Position numbers and translations under genes: made by a program. Below are positions 25,186-37,873 of a DNA stretch of 64,000 nucleotides, one piece after another. The first letter of the stretch is position 1, and every line of letters starts with the position of its first letter. The notes beneath the pieces are model-generated. The model searched no databases. It was not told the DNA's origin and worked only from the letters and a program-made list of their open reading frames with translations. This DNA is from Silene conica. Its lineage: Eukaryota; Streptophyta; Magnoliopsida; Caryophyllales; Caryophyllaceae. Location: assembly GCA_029255685.2 (NCBI GenBank), contig CM055315.2, positions 30,323,501 to 30,387,500 on the forward strand. Direction: 5' to 3'.

Positions 25186-28100
25186 CACTACTACAAAAGA
25201 AGGCTTAGAGAACTGTTGAAAAAGGCTTTAGAAAACGCCCCTTAGGCGTTCTCCAACTCAGTGTTCTCTAATGTATAGAGAACGAGCGTGAGGGGCGTTC
25301 TATATGTTATACATTAGAGAACGCCTATTGTGTAAGGCGTTTTGTTTTGCATTTACTATAGAGAACACTTACAATTGGGAGGCGTTGTCTTTCATGTACC
25401 TTAGAGAACCGTTATCAAAGATAATAGCTCTCTATCCAATATAATAGAGAACAGTCGAGATAGATCACTGTTATCTAATTTTTTGCTTTTTTTAAAAAAA
25501 AACAAATATTTTTAATATTATATACCAAATAAAGGTAATAAATTACATGATAAGATCAAATCATGCACGCATGTTGCCGCTGTGATGAGACGAAAAATTG
25601 TACGATAATGTAAATTGCGAAGAAGTCACCCAACAAGAGGCTGAAAATCAAAAATCGGAAAAATTTTTATTAAGGCAAATTTGAGCTAATGATGCAGGCT
25701 CACAACATTATCACCAATCCAAAAATTTTGCCAAAAGCGGCTACATTTTATATTTTTGATCACCAAAAAAGTGTATTATCGACTAATAAAGCATCTATGA
25801 TAGTATTAAAAAAAAAGGAATCAAGCTACAACTAAATAAGATCATCACTGTCTTCGCTACTCGGCGCTTCAGTAACATATGAAATCCACGTCTCCCTATG
25901 CTCGTCAATCATTTGTTGAGAATAAGTGGAAGGAACTTTATCAAAATACTACAATAATTCAAACCAAAGTATGTGAGAAAAAAAGGGTATACCCACACTT
26001 GTATGTTAAGCAAGGGGCGTGTACAATACCTTGTCAAGGAACAAATAGTTGTATGGATTTTCTATTATCTCATTCATGTAGCTGATAGAACTGTACCAGA
26101 AGAGAAAGTAAATTCAAGCACTATAACTTTACAGTACCTCCAGTTCTTGCTTTCGTTTTTCTTCCTTTATAGCTTCGGATTTTTCCCTTCTCTGCACCTC
26201 AAAAATCACTGCAGCTCCGGCAACCTGTATAGTATAAATTATGAAGAGAATTACTGGAATGGGGTAAATAATGACTTCATCCAGCGTTGTGCTTAGCCTA
26301 ATGGCAGCAAAGCAGATTATTCAAAACATAGGTGGGACTTTCACATTAGAAAGATCAGCCAAAATGATAAGCGGAAGAAGTCATAAAAAATCACCAATTA
26401 CTGATAAGACAAGAGCTAGTCATTCATTCCGTTATATGGTAATTGGATGGAACCACAGAATCAGCATAAGGCAAAGATCACTAACCTATTATCTTTAGTA
26501 GGGAAGGATATATAGATAGCTAAAACAGAGTATATGAGTTGTTTCGTAAACATACTTCTATTATCTAAGGAAATCGTATGAATCTGGCGATCTTAACAGA
26601 AATCCATCAAGGGTTTTGGCAGGAAGACTTGGTCAGAGCTATAAGTAGCTCACTGACGGTTGTCTTCAATAGTTAATCATTTTCTCTGACTTGAAATTCC
26701 TCTTCCTTACATCTCTGAGTAAACTTTCAGCAATATAATCTCTGGATTATATTTCAAGTCTAATAAACATGCAAAACATTTGGAGGAAAATATGACAAAC
26801 AAATTGCAAACAGCACTAAAGTAAAAATAAATTGAAACAAGAGACACCACCAAGCCTAAGTTTAACACGAGGAAGCAAGGAGAAACCTAAAGCAAAAGGC
26901 TTAACAGTTACTAACCAGTGGTTTCCATCAATACTCTATTTTGTGGTGGACGATTTTGCCTTTCTGCAAAAGAAACATCAGCACCATTGCACCGTGCTTC
27001 CCTGCTAATGGTTTCCTTTGACAGCTTCACACTCGCAAGCACAACTTGGTTAGATTTGATTCTACTGTTGAGTACTTCATCAGAGTTTTCCTGAAACTCT
27101 TCTGAAGCATTATCCTTCGTCCCTTCTTTAGAAAACGAACCATTAACTGCCATACCAGAATCAGTAAAACCGACCATGGAATACGAAATTTCAACACAGG
27201 ATAAGAACAATAAGAAAGGAACAATAAGAAAAAAAATATAGGAAACTTACTAGGTATATCAGTAGTAGTCACTGCACAGACGGAGAAGCAAGTTAGTTAC
27301 AAAAGCAGCAAGCTAACTCTCAATACATCTCAAGACGTGGCATAAAAGCGAAATAATAAGTAGCTGACTGCAAGCTAACTCATAACTACATCTCTTACAA
27401 TATTAATTCCTTTCATAAGATATTTTCTTGAAATGCTGACACCTGATGCAAGGCTTCCAAATAGGGTAGTAGTCTTTAGTCTCATTACTCAACATGCATA
27501 CATGGACATAGTACTACTATCGTATAGAGAAGCTTCATTTGCATTTAATTTCTTCTAATAAAATGGACAAATTCCTTTGTAATCAACTATCCAGATTTTT
27601 TTGATGAGATGTGAGTATGATATATATAACAAAGAAGAGATGCGGTCTCATTGACCCAGCCTGAGAACATTAAAAATTTGTTCCTGATATTCAAACATTT
27701 CTAAGGACAAAATGCAAGAATAACCTGTGAACCTAAGAACCATTGTCATCCTCAAAAATTAAAACCTGTACATTCAGCTATTTTACAGAATGTCAACAAC
27801 TCTTGTGGAAACTAAAATAAGCAAGCTAGGTTGAATCTTGTTTGAAAACCTACAAAACCTGTACATCAGATATATCGTTTGTTTTGTACAATGTATTAGA
27901 AGGTAATGGTGTAATGCAATTGAATGGTGTTAATTATTTAAGGTGGTGAGATATGAAAACATAGTACTCCGTAAATAGAACACATGGTTTTGACCTATTT
28001 CTATGTGACTTATTTATGAATCATCATCACATCTCTAACACAAATACCTCTGTTGGATTGGAATCAAGATTAGTAATGCGTATTAACAATTATATAAGCG

Positions 28101-29414
28101 GTAAGAATATTGAAAGCCTTGAAACCTTACTATAAGCAATTATCACAATACTAGAATGAAGATTAGTTGAATTTCTTCATTATTCAACAAGGCTTAAAAG
28201 GGCATATAAAACAATACCTAACAAAGAAAAACCAGAAGGCATAAATAACATAATAATTAGAGTAATAGAAAAGATAAGGAATTGAAACAACATAGCACAA
28301 ATGTTCCAGTGAATCAACTGTTAGAGTAACCGACTCCGATTGTATTTCTGATGGATACATACTCATTTTCTGGTCAAATGTGTTAGTGATACTATCTCCT
28401 ATAGTGGCTAATGATTAATGTATTTTCTGCCTTTTGATTCCTTAACAGATTGAATATCAATAATTAAAACATAGGCCTGGGTGTTTTAACACTATTAGAA
28501 AAAGTATTTGATGCCATTGAAAAAATGAAAAAACTACCTGAAAGCAAATTTCGGAGTCAAAGGCCTGGCTATTGTTACTCTTCTGTTCTACCCTTTGTGT
28601 TGGTTTAAACACGGAAATTACCTAACAGTAGAGAGACATCTAAGGAATGGCGTTGGTTGAGTCTAATCCATACAATAAGGTAAGGGAAGCATCAAAATAA
28701 CGCAAAGTAATAGGAATAATGCCTAATTTGTTAATCCCATCATCATCATCAGCAAGATGGGTAATTTTATTAAAAGACGAATTGAAAAATAACACAATTG
28801 AAGAGGATGAAGGAATTAGGGTTTACTTCAAATTGAAAACGAAAAATTAGACAAGAATAACAAACTTACCAATTGAAAGGATGAAGGAGTTGAGATTGCA
28901 GCGAGAGATACAGCAAAATTGAAGGATGAAACAGAAGCGGCGCGCAAAATCTTGTGTCGTACAGCCCAGAAAGCTAATGAGGAAGAAGAAATAAGGTATA
29001 AACCGCCTTATTATTGATCTTGGAATTGAATACGGAGTACATAATATGGGGTTTGTTATTTGAGGTGGACTTGAATACTATGGAGTAATAAGTATTCAAA
29101 ATATATACCATACACAATACATAATACCTTAACAATTTAAAATTAATAATAAATAATAATTAATTAGTTAATCAAAATAATATTAATAGGAATATTATAG
29201 ATATTAGGTGTTTTATATTACAGTCATAGATAACGGTTATTATCTTAGGCGTTTTATATTATAATCATAAATAACAGTTATTAGATTAGGCGTTTTATAT
29301 TATAGTTTTAAATAACAGTTTTGTGTTTAGAGCGTTCTCTATTAATCTAGAAGACGCTTATCCAATTAAGGTGTTCTCTATCTAGTGTTACTTATTCCAT
29401 TAATTGTAGTAGTG
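25186..29414. mobile_element. CACTA (En/Spm-like) transposon, 4229 bp, inserted in copia element 1
   Basis: Terminal inverted repeats are CACTACTACAA and TTGTAGTAGTG, flanked by the 3-bp duplication CAA (25183-25185 and 29415-29417). Removing the element plus one CAA joins copia gag to the protease in frame. Both subterminal regions hold repeated motifs (GAGAACGCC, GGCGTTCTCTA and TAGGCGTTTTATATTA). No transposase is recognisable, so the element is non-autonomous. Its interior looks like captured host sequence on the minus strand, including an OPA3-like exon (26138-26224). A 99-codon open exon at 26911-27210 and a short terminal frame around 25945-25835 are of unknown origin. The duplicated segment described below starts inside the right subterminal repeats, at 29212. 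Confidence 0.9.
26138..26224 (-). pseudogene. Captured exon of an OPA3-like gene
   Basis: On the minus strand an 87-base open segment is bounded by an AG acceptor (TATACTATACAG) and a GT donor. It encodes VAGAAVIFEVQRREKSEA followed by IKEEKRKQELE. This matches the central conserved block of plant OPA3-like proteins (mitochondrial membrane-associated proteins), VAGAAV.FEVQRS.RSEARK. I could not find the upstream (start) or downstream (C-terminal helix) exons nearby, so it is a gene fragment carried by the CACTA element, not a working gene. Confidence 0.6.
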
Positions 29415-31639
29415 CAAGTTTCGGAACTTGGGTACTTGATACCGGTTGTGGTTCTCATCTGTGTAATCATTTGCAGGGCCTAAAAAAACATCACACCTCT
29501 CGCAAAGGGTGATGTGGACCTGCGAGTCGGGAATTGAGCAAAAGTTGTTGCTTCTTCCATGGGAACATATGTGATCCAACTACCGAGCGGATTCGAGTTA
29601 TATCTGTATAACTGTTATTATGTACCCAGTTTATCTAAGAACATTATTTCAGTTTCCGTACTCGATAAAGACGGATTTTCATTCATAATAAAGGATAATA
29701 CCTGTATTTTCTCTTTAAATGGAATGGTTTATGGTAAGCGGTTTCCATGAATGGTATATATGTCTTAGATCAATTGACTGAAATATTACACATGACTAAT
29801 AAGAAACTAAAGGTTGGTGACAAAGATCAAACATATCTATGGCACTGCGTATGGGACACATAAATGAGAAACGTGTAAAGCAGCTAATACAGAATGGCGC
29901 TATATCTCCATTTGATTATGAATCATTTGGCACATGTGAATCATGTCTCATAGGCAAAATGACTCGTATTTCCTTCAAAGGTGTTGGAATGCGCGCTGCT
30001 GACCTATTAGGCCTCGTACATACAGATGTATGTGGACCTATGTCAATCACCGCACGAGACGGCTATAGATATTTCATCACTTTCACGGACGATTTAAGTA
30101 GATACGGATATATCTACTTAATGAAGCATAAAAGTGAATCCTTTGAAAAGTTCAAGGAATTCCAGGCGAAGGTTAAAAACCAACTGGATAGAAGGATTAA
30201 AGCACTACGATCAGATCGTGGTGGTGAATATCTTTCGCATGAGTTTGATCAACACCTTAAAGACTGTGGTATAGTACTACAGTTAACTCCACCTGGAACA
30301 CCACAATTAAATGGTGTGTCCGAACGGAGAAATCGAACACTATTAGATATGGTTCGATCCATGATGAGTCACACAGTTGTGTCGGATTCATTATGGGGCT
30401 TTGCTCTATTGTCATCTGCTCTTATACTTAACCGAAGTCCGTCTAAAGTTGTTGACAAGACTCCATATGAGATATGGAAGGGAACCGTCCCTAACTTGTC
30501 CTTTATTCGGGTTTGGGGCTGCGAGGCTTATGTCAAGTGGAGACACGAGGATAAGCTCGGCCCGCGATCGGTCAAGACATACTTTATTGGTTATCCAAAA
30601 GGAATGTTTGGTCATTACTTCTATTCGTCTACCGAACACCGCGTTTTTGTTGCGGCTAGTGCGAAGTTCTTAGAGAAAGAATTTCTCGAGAATAAGACAA
30701 GTAATAGAACCTTCGATCTGTCGGAGATTCAAGAACCAACTACTGAGCAACCAATGGAGGAAACCGTTCCTTCATCTTCTATTGCGGTCAGTATTCCTGA
30801 GGAACCCAGAAGGTCGGGTAGACACTTCATTCCTCCAGGTAGATACATCGGTATGATAGAGGAACTTGACGGAGTTGACGTTTTTCTCTTAGAGAGTAAC
30901 GAACCCGTGACCTATAAAGGTGCCATGACATGTTCCGACTCAAAGCTATGGTTTAATGCCATGCAATCCGAAATGGACTCCATGTATGAGAATGATGTAT
31001 GGGAGTTGGTTGATTTGCCTGATAAGGTACGACCTTTTCAGTGCAAATGGCTTTATAAGATAAAGCGCTCCATCGAGGGACAACCAGACACCTGTAAGGC
31101 ACGACTAGTGGCAAAAGGTTTCACTCAAGTGCAAGGGTTGCACTATGATGAGATTTTTGCACCCGTAGTCATGCTGCGTTCCATTCGGATTATCTTAGCG
31201 ATTGCTGCATTTCATGACTACGAAATATGGCAAATGGATGTGAAAACCGCCTTCTTAAACGGGTATTTGGAGGATGACTTGTACATGGTACAACCCGAAG
31301 ATTTCACAGATCCTAAAAATCCTAAGAAAGTGTGCAAGCTTAAGCGTTCCATTTATGGACTTAAGCAAGCATCTAGGAGTTGGAATCATCGCTTCGACCA
31401 AGTGATAAAAAAGAATGGTTTTATTCGATCAGTCGAAGAACCATGCTTATATATCAAGTCGAATGGGAGTAATATCGTCTTTCTAGTGTTGTATGTCGAC
31501 GTTATACTCTTGATCGGAAATGACATCCCTTTCTTATATTCGGTTAAAGTATGGTTAAGGAACCATTTCCAGATGAAAGATCTGGGTAAGGCACAATGTA
31601 TATTGGGGATCCGTATCTATAGAGATAGATCACGACGGA
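29415..31639 (+). pseudogene. Copia element 1 pol (protease, integrase, partial reverse transcriptase), left copy
   Basis: Domains in order: aspartic protease (WVLDTGCGSHLCNHLQ at about 29430); integrase from 29839, with GTCESCLIGKM, HTDVCGPM, ALRSDRGGEYLS and NGVSERRNRTLLDM; then reverse transcriptase (KARLVAKGFTQ, QMDVKTAFLNGYL, SIYGLKQASRSW). The catalytic YVDD box reads YVDV, so the enzyme would be inactive. A stop after DLRVGN near 29540 and a frameshift between about 29740 and 29840 break the polyprotein. The rest of the reverse transcriptase, RNase H and the 3' LTR are missing because the gypsy LTR begins at 31640. Confidence 0.9.
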
Positions 31640-34619
31640 TGTAACACCCCCATTTATTTAAGGGCCTGTACTAGGACTCCCTAGATAAATAAGGATGTCA
31701 CCATCTCGGTTTCCCGAGGCAGTAGATACAAAGGAAGATAAACAGTACTTTAAATTGAGAAAGTTAACTCAAAGGACTAGTTTATACAACTGAATAAAAC
31801 AAACTGTCTTGATAAAACAAAAGTACAACTCGTAAGCAACTACTATGGTGATCTAGACTCTAGGCAGGTCCGGATCCAAGCTTCTCTCTTCCCCTAGCTC
31901 CCATAGTCTCAACACCTGTCAATCTGCTCCCCAATAATTGGTTCATCACAGGTGATCACGAATACACAGGGTCAACCACTAGGTTGAGTAGAGAAAAACT
32001 GTAAACAAACCACATTACTATAAATAGAAAGTCGAACTTCTCCGCTCCGAATCACAAGTCCCATAATTCTCCACACCAATCACAGACCCTTTATCTCCGC
32101 ACCAATCACAGACCCTTTATCTCCGCACCAATCACAGACCCTTTATCTCCACCTCGTATCATATCTCAGAATATATAAATAGAATAATTCAATATAATAA
32201 TCACATTATAACAACAATAAACATGGCTATCACCAAATGTCCACAGATTACTCATCATTATATGCATAGTATTTCCCTACCTCGTAACTGCAGAAGAAAA
32301 TGGCAAAAAGAACCACTGCTCTTAAAAGTGCTCCACACGAAAACTTCCACCTAAAAGTATATTATTTAATTAATAAACTTCCTAACTCTCGTAGTACGTG
32401 TACACATTCTATTTATAGAAACTTCCTATATTTAGAAAGCTTCCCAACAAACGAGGTTACCCAAAATAGCAACTTTCTAAATATAGTAACTTCTAAAAAT
32501 AGTAACTTTCTAAAAATAGATACTTTGGTTTGAAAATCAAACTACCCAAATCATATATTAACATTCTCATAATAACAATATTATTTCCTTAAATACAATA
32601 ATATTATTACTACTAATAAAAATATTACCATAATTACATAAGTGTATTTATGTAAAGATTATATTAAAAATAAACAAATAAAATACAATTAAATAAAATG
32701 AAGTATACAAATCAAACGAACAGCCCTACCCCGCGACTCCCTCGTGAACAGACCCCTACCACGCCACCAAGACACGCCCAACCACCACCTGCAGCCACCG
32801 ACACTAGACCTGTCAAACAGGTCGAACGGGTGGGTTGCGGGTCGGGTAGATACGGGTTCGGGTAAAATACGGGTCGGGTGTATTCGGGTCGGGTAAAATA
32901 CGGGTCAAGTCTATACGGGTTCCGGGTCGGGTTCGGGTAAAAATACGGGTCAATCACATATTTTCCTCGCATTTTTTAAAACTTATTTTATATCGTAATT
33001 TCTACCCTTCATACGTTTTTTATCCTCTTACTCGTCTTAGTTAACTTAATTGTCACCATTTTTACCCTCACCACCAACATCACCATCGTTATCATCATCA
33101 TCATCATCATCATTACTAACTCGCTAAGTACGATAATGAGACTCAAATAAGATAACAATGATGACGTGACATGTGATCTGAGGTGATGAGGTGGAAGTGT
33201 TGACGCGAAGTGCGGTTCAGTTCGACGTAATACGGTGAAAGTGACGGTGTGACACATATCTTGAGGTGATGATATGGCATGTTGTCCTAGGCAATTATGT
33301 GGAATGAGGTGTAAGTGATAGTGTGGCACACATTTCGATGTAATGACGTGACATGTGGTCCGTTGAAATAATGAGGTGACAGTGCTAACGTGGAATGTAA
33401 CTTGACGTACTACACTAAAAGCGACGACGTGACACACACTTCGATGTGATGACGTGGCATGTGGTTCGAGGTGATGAGTTGGCGCTGCTGACGTGGAATG
33501 CAATTCGACGTACTACGGTAAAAGTGATGGTGTGACACACACTTTGAGGTGATGACGTGGCATGTTGTTTGAGGTGATGATGTGACATACCACATATATA
33601 TACATATTTCGCCTCAAAAATTTATAAGTCATCAATACTTATTTGACATTGTATATTTTAAAAATGATATATTGTCTTGACCCAACGGTCAACCCGCTGC
33701 GGGTCGGGTTTTGACCCGCTGTTTACGGGTCAAAACGGGTTCGGGTATCTTTCGGGTTCGGGTTGAAAAAACCGGGTCATTTACGAGTTATTTACGGGTC
33801 GGGTTACGGTCGGTTTTCGGGTCGGGTCAGGTTTTGACAGGTCTAACCGACACCAACACCCCGACTGTCCTCTACCACCACAACCACTAGCCACCTGACC
33901 GACAGTCGCCGGTGAGTCGAACCAGGGCCCAGATCAGGCCTGGTTCCTCACCTGCAACCCCTGACCACGTCAATACACCCCTCCATCGATGCTAACCCAG
34001 CCACCAGCGACACCAGACTCGTGCACCACCACCACCCCCGGACTCCAGACTCAAGACTTGGTGACAATATCGTACTGACCTCCCCCGAGTCACGATATTA
34101 TCACCACCCAAAACCCTGTACCCGCAATTGTAAAAAAATAAGTATAACAGACCACGAAAAACCCTCCTTACAGCCCCATATCGAAACCCCTTGCACCGTC
34201 ACTACCAACCACCATTAACCACCATACGCACCACCCCAGACACACCCTAATTACTAACCAACACCACACACCTAGACCCATAATTCGAACTTACCGACTC
34301 AAAGAGAAACGCAAAAATAAAAACAAACAGAAAGAAACTCAGGTATAACAACAATAGAAAACGACCTCCTGTTGTAGTGTTAGCCACCCTCCACAACCAG
34401 TTTAGGCGACCAACGACGGCCCTTTTATGGCCTACTGGTGTTCATTACGTGATTGTACAAGTGTATGCAAAAACATTAGAAATCTACTGTATTATACTCG
34501 TTTAATTACATAACGAAACCAGACTGTAACACAGCAAAACCCAGAAATGCGGCAGACATACCAGATCTCCGGCTAGTTCGAACCACCCTAGGTTGGCCTA
34601 TGACCACCGTGCAAAGCTT
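31640..34619 (-). repeat. Duplicated distal part of the gypsy 3' LTR, left copy
   Basis: Starts TGTAACACCCCC; this is the end of an LTR on the minus strand, so it reads GGGGGTGTTACA there. It breaks copia 1 in the reverse transcriptase. It includes three tandem copies of a 27-base unit (CACCAATCACAGACCCTTTA followed by TCTCCG) near 32080-32150 and a hAT element at 32805. It ends where the copia 2 LTR is inserted (TSD AGCTT at 34615-34619). The same stretch recurs at 46867-49855. Confidence 0.8.
32805..33845. mobile_element. Non-autonomous hAT element, 1041 bp, in the gypsy LTR (left copy)
   Basis: Flanked by the perfect 8-bp duplication ACCGACAC (32797-32804 and 33846-33853). Ends are TAGACCTGTCAAA and TTTTGACAGGTCTA. 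Both subterminal regions are rich in GGGTCGGGT/TACGGGT repeats in opposite orientation, and the centre holds about three degenerate tandem units built on GATGACGTGGCATGTGG. No transposase. Confidence 0.85.
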
Positions 34620-35908
34620 TGTTGGGAAATGTGTCCTCAACAATAGTGCGATCACGTAATTAAATCTCATAACGAGAATGCGCAAGGGATGATACGATTT
34701 TATATTAGTCAACTGACCAACATTAATCGGTAATGATTGGCTAGCTAGAGTTTGACATTACTGTCGTATGACGGTGGTGGTCAGTTGATCCCTTTAGGTC
34801 ACACCTTTAGGACAATTCCCTTAATTGATAAAATGATCAAATGTATATTGATACGATTTGATCATATTCCTTAAACTCGTATATCGAGAAATTAGAGGTT
34901 AAATCTTAATGTAAGATTTATGTTTAAAATTGAAATGTGTCAATTGTTAAACTGTAAACGATATTTTATTACATCGTTATTAGAATGAATTGGGTTATAA
35001 TTAATACAAAGGTTGTAAATCGTATTGACGATAATTATAAATAATCGTTTTACAATTGTAATTTCAAATTACTTGTCAATTAATAAATAGGATTTATTTA
35101 ATTATAATATTTATACGATAAATATTTACATATCTATGTTTAAAATAAGATAATTATATTTTATTGCCATTGTGACATATTAGATGTCACATTTTATACA
35201 ATTTATACAATTGACAAATTGTAAAATGAAGTCCATTTTATGGACTAAGTGGGACGGCTAAGTGGATATGGTGGTATGGATTATTAGTGTATTAAACACA
35301 CTATAATCATTATGTTTAGACATAATTCTTGAGACAACCACCTAGAGCCACCCTAAGAGCCTTGGTAAAGGAAAATGTTCCCTTGTTGCTCTTCCCTATA
35401 GCCGGCTCCCCCTTCCCAAGTATATGCATGCTTAAGTTATTTAATTATCTTAAGAAATAGCATGCTTAATATATATATGTGATATGATACTCATTCTAAT
35501 CTCTTCTTCTCCTCTTGGCCGAAAATTCTATAAGAAAAGGAGAGATTTTACAACCTCTAATATATTATTATAAGATAATAAAATCATACTATTTGTAGTA
35601 TTCAAATAACATTCTAATAAGAGTGATTAGAATAAGTTTAAGGAAAAAAACGATTTTGTAACTAGCTCGTTCAAGTCTCGGTTGATTGAGGGGTTGTCTT
35701 GGTGCATCCAAAGGAGGTATTCTATTTTGGGTACTCGGAGGATCATCCTTGCTAAACATTTGGACCGTGTGTAAGGGTTCAAATACTCTCCTTATTTCCG
35801 CATTATTAGCATGCATAAGATCGTTTTAACATGTAAATTAAAATGTTAATCACAAGGTTAGTTTAGTATGACTAAAATTAGTTTATGAGCAACTATATAA
35901 ACCTAACA
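34620..35908 (+). repeat. Copia element 2 LTR, duplicated left copy
   Basis: 1289 bp, starting TGTTGGGAAATGTGTCC and ending ACCTAACA. It is preceded by AGCTT and followed by a primer-binding site. It is the left-copy version of the 5' LTR at 49856. Confidence 0.9.
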
Positions 35909-35910
35909 AT

Positions 35911-35922
35911 TGGTATCAGAGC
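35911..35922 (+). other. Primer-binding site, copia element 2 (left copy)
   Basis: TGGTATCAGAGC, complementary to initiator methionine tRNA. The leader that follows is cut at 37068 by the MULE, so this copy has no gag. Confidence 0.85.
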
Positions 35923-37068
35923 GATAGGTTGTTTGCATGCTTTCCGTTTATGTTTTTACGGAGTTATAGTGATAACAAAATAAAACTTGAAATTTTCGTT
36001 TTATATATGATATGCACGAAATAATTTTAGCATGAATACCTACTGTTTTCTAAAATGTTTTAGAATAATTGGAATATATTTTGCATGAATATTGATTATT
36101 GGTATATTAAATCTCGGTTTTAATATGTTTTAATGGTTAAAAATGTTTATTTTTGGGAAAAATAGTTAAAGTTAGCTTCTGGCCGAGATTTTTCAGTATG
36201 TTATCACATGTATTTTCTATAATATGAATATGATTTTTTCGTAAATTATGGACTTATAAATCGTGTGATATGAATTTTAAGTGTTAAAATGCAATAAGAT
36301 GAATAAAAATGGGTTAAAATAGTTATATTATGAATTTGACTATAAAAATTTATGAGGATGTCACATGCAATATTTAAAATTTATGTTGAATTTTCCAGAA
36401 ATTTATCTCAAATATTGCAATATTATAGATTTTTAATGTAAAAATCGGGTAATTAGTGACATAATTTCGACTTTAATAGTTTAAGTTGGAATTTGGCCAT
36501 AAAAATTTAACACGATGTCATATATATTATTTCCATCATGTATAAAAGTTTCGAGAATTTTATCTTATTTTATGCTTGAGAAATAATTTTAAAGGTTAAA
36601 ATCGTACGATATATGACGTAAATCGTTAAAATTTGCAAATGTTGTTAAAATGGCCGAAAAATGTAACCCATATTAGTCATATATGATATGTTTATCATGA
36701 AAATTATCTTGGGAGCCAAAAGTTTCAGATTTGATTTGATTTTATTTTATTTTAATTTGTTAAAAGTAGCATTTAAAATTAAATAAAAAGAGTCATGCAT
36801 TTAAAATTTCGGCTATAGGGCAATGTGCCATTTAATTTTCTGTCCATTTTGTGTTCTTAAAATGTTTTGGAAGGTATAAAAATATTGTTAGTATTTAATT
36901 TGCATTTATGAAGTTAATTATTGAATTTTCCGACTTAAATTGCTAGTTTTACGTCTTATTTACGAAATAATGTTAAAACCGTATAAAATACTAATATTTT
37001 AACTTTCTGAAAATTTTAAGAACATTCTGGAATTTTCAAAATTTGAATTTTGAATTTTCGAAATTTTT
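35923..37068 (+). other. Truncated leader of copia element 2 (left copy)
   Basis: AT-rich non-coding leader, identical to 51159-52303 apart from isolated changes. It ends abruptly at the MULE left end. Confidence 0.8.
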
Positions 37069-37410
37069 GTCGACACAAATTAATGAACTACCTAAACTAC
37101 CCCTCCCATCCCCTTTCATTTTTCCTTTATATTCAATTACAAGTAACTCATTTTTCATTCAACAAAATTCAAATTCAAATTCAAATTCAAAAACCGTATT
37201 TTTGCAACAACAATTTTTCCGTCTCAATTCCGAAACTTGAACACGGTATGTATTCTTTACTTTTGTTTATATGTTATGTTTTTGTTAATTTGATAGATTA
37301 GAAACGGAATTAGGATAGATGCCTTAGTTTTGTACGGAATTAGGATTGAATTGTAGTTTGATTGTTGGATTTTAGTAGTGATTGACCCGGTTATTTGTCG
37401 AATTCGAAAG

Positions 37411-37638
37411 AAAAAAAAAAAAAAAAAAAAAAAAAAATCGCTGAAAAAATCTGGGACGAGGAACACGGACGTCTGGGGATGGTATCGGACGAACTGACCG
37501 TTCGTCTGGGGTGGGGGAGGGACGTGGGGTGTCTACGTCTGGGGAGGGGGGCGGACGTGGTGTTTGTTCGTCTGGGGAGGGGCACGGACGAACACCATGT
37601 TCGTCTGGGGTTGGTTGGGGACGGATCTGTTTTTCGTC

Positions 37639-37675
<37 letters not shown>
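37411..37675 (+). repeat. A-run / 33-bp minisatellite / T-run cassette, left end of MULE
   Basis: A run of 27 A (37411-37437), about six GC-rich units of 33 bases built on CGTCTGGGG and GGACG (37440-37640), then a run of 34 T (37642-37675). In the sense frame the units read as 11-residue repeats such as GVSTSGEGGGR and GVCSSGEGHGR. It lies in the probable 5' intron of the mobile-domain gene (37241-37873). Confidence 0.7.
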
Positions 37676-37681
<6 letters not shown>

Positions 37682-37762
37682 GGGTTTAGGGTTTAGGATT
37701 TTTCTTAAAAATTAGGGTTGAGGGTTTAGGGTTTTCCTTTAGGGTTTAGGGTTAGGGTTTAG
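37676..37762 (+). repeat. Plant-telomere-like TTTAGGG repeats
   Basis: Irregular TTTAGGG/TTAGGG units directly after the T run, inside the left intron of the MULE. Confidence 0.7.
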
Positions 37763-37873
37763 TAAATATTTTTTTTATTTTTTTTAAAAAATAATTTTAT
37801 TATTTCCGTCTTGGTTAGTTAACGTAATAACGAATAATTTTTATTCTAAAATGTGTAATTATTTTGTGAATAG

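Larger units (their letters stand above)
29212..37068. repeat. Left copy of a 7.86-kb direct repeat flanking the MULE
   Basis: Almost identical to 44439-52303. It contains the last 203 bases of the CACTA element, copia 1 pol, the end of the gypsy LTR with its hAT element, and the copia 2 5' LTR and first part of its leader. By eye there are about a dozen substitutions, plus a 9-base difference in an ATC microsatellite near 33100 and one single-base indel near 36320. The left border is continuous with the rest of the CACTA element; the right border abuts the MULE after CGAAATTTTT. Confidence 0.95.

Noticed and set aside
33009..33503. 164-codon His/Thr/Ser-rich minus-strand frame, also at 48236-48739
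   Set aside because: It derives from degenerate tandem repeats and an ATC microsatellite within a hAT element; its length varies with the microsatellite.
37372..37641. Proline-rich repeat protein on the minus strand at the MULE left end
   Set aside because: It is the antisense reading of the 33-bp minisatellite between homopolymer runs; it sits in a probable intron and has no gene context.
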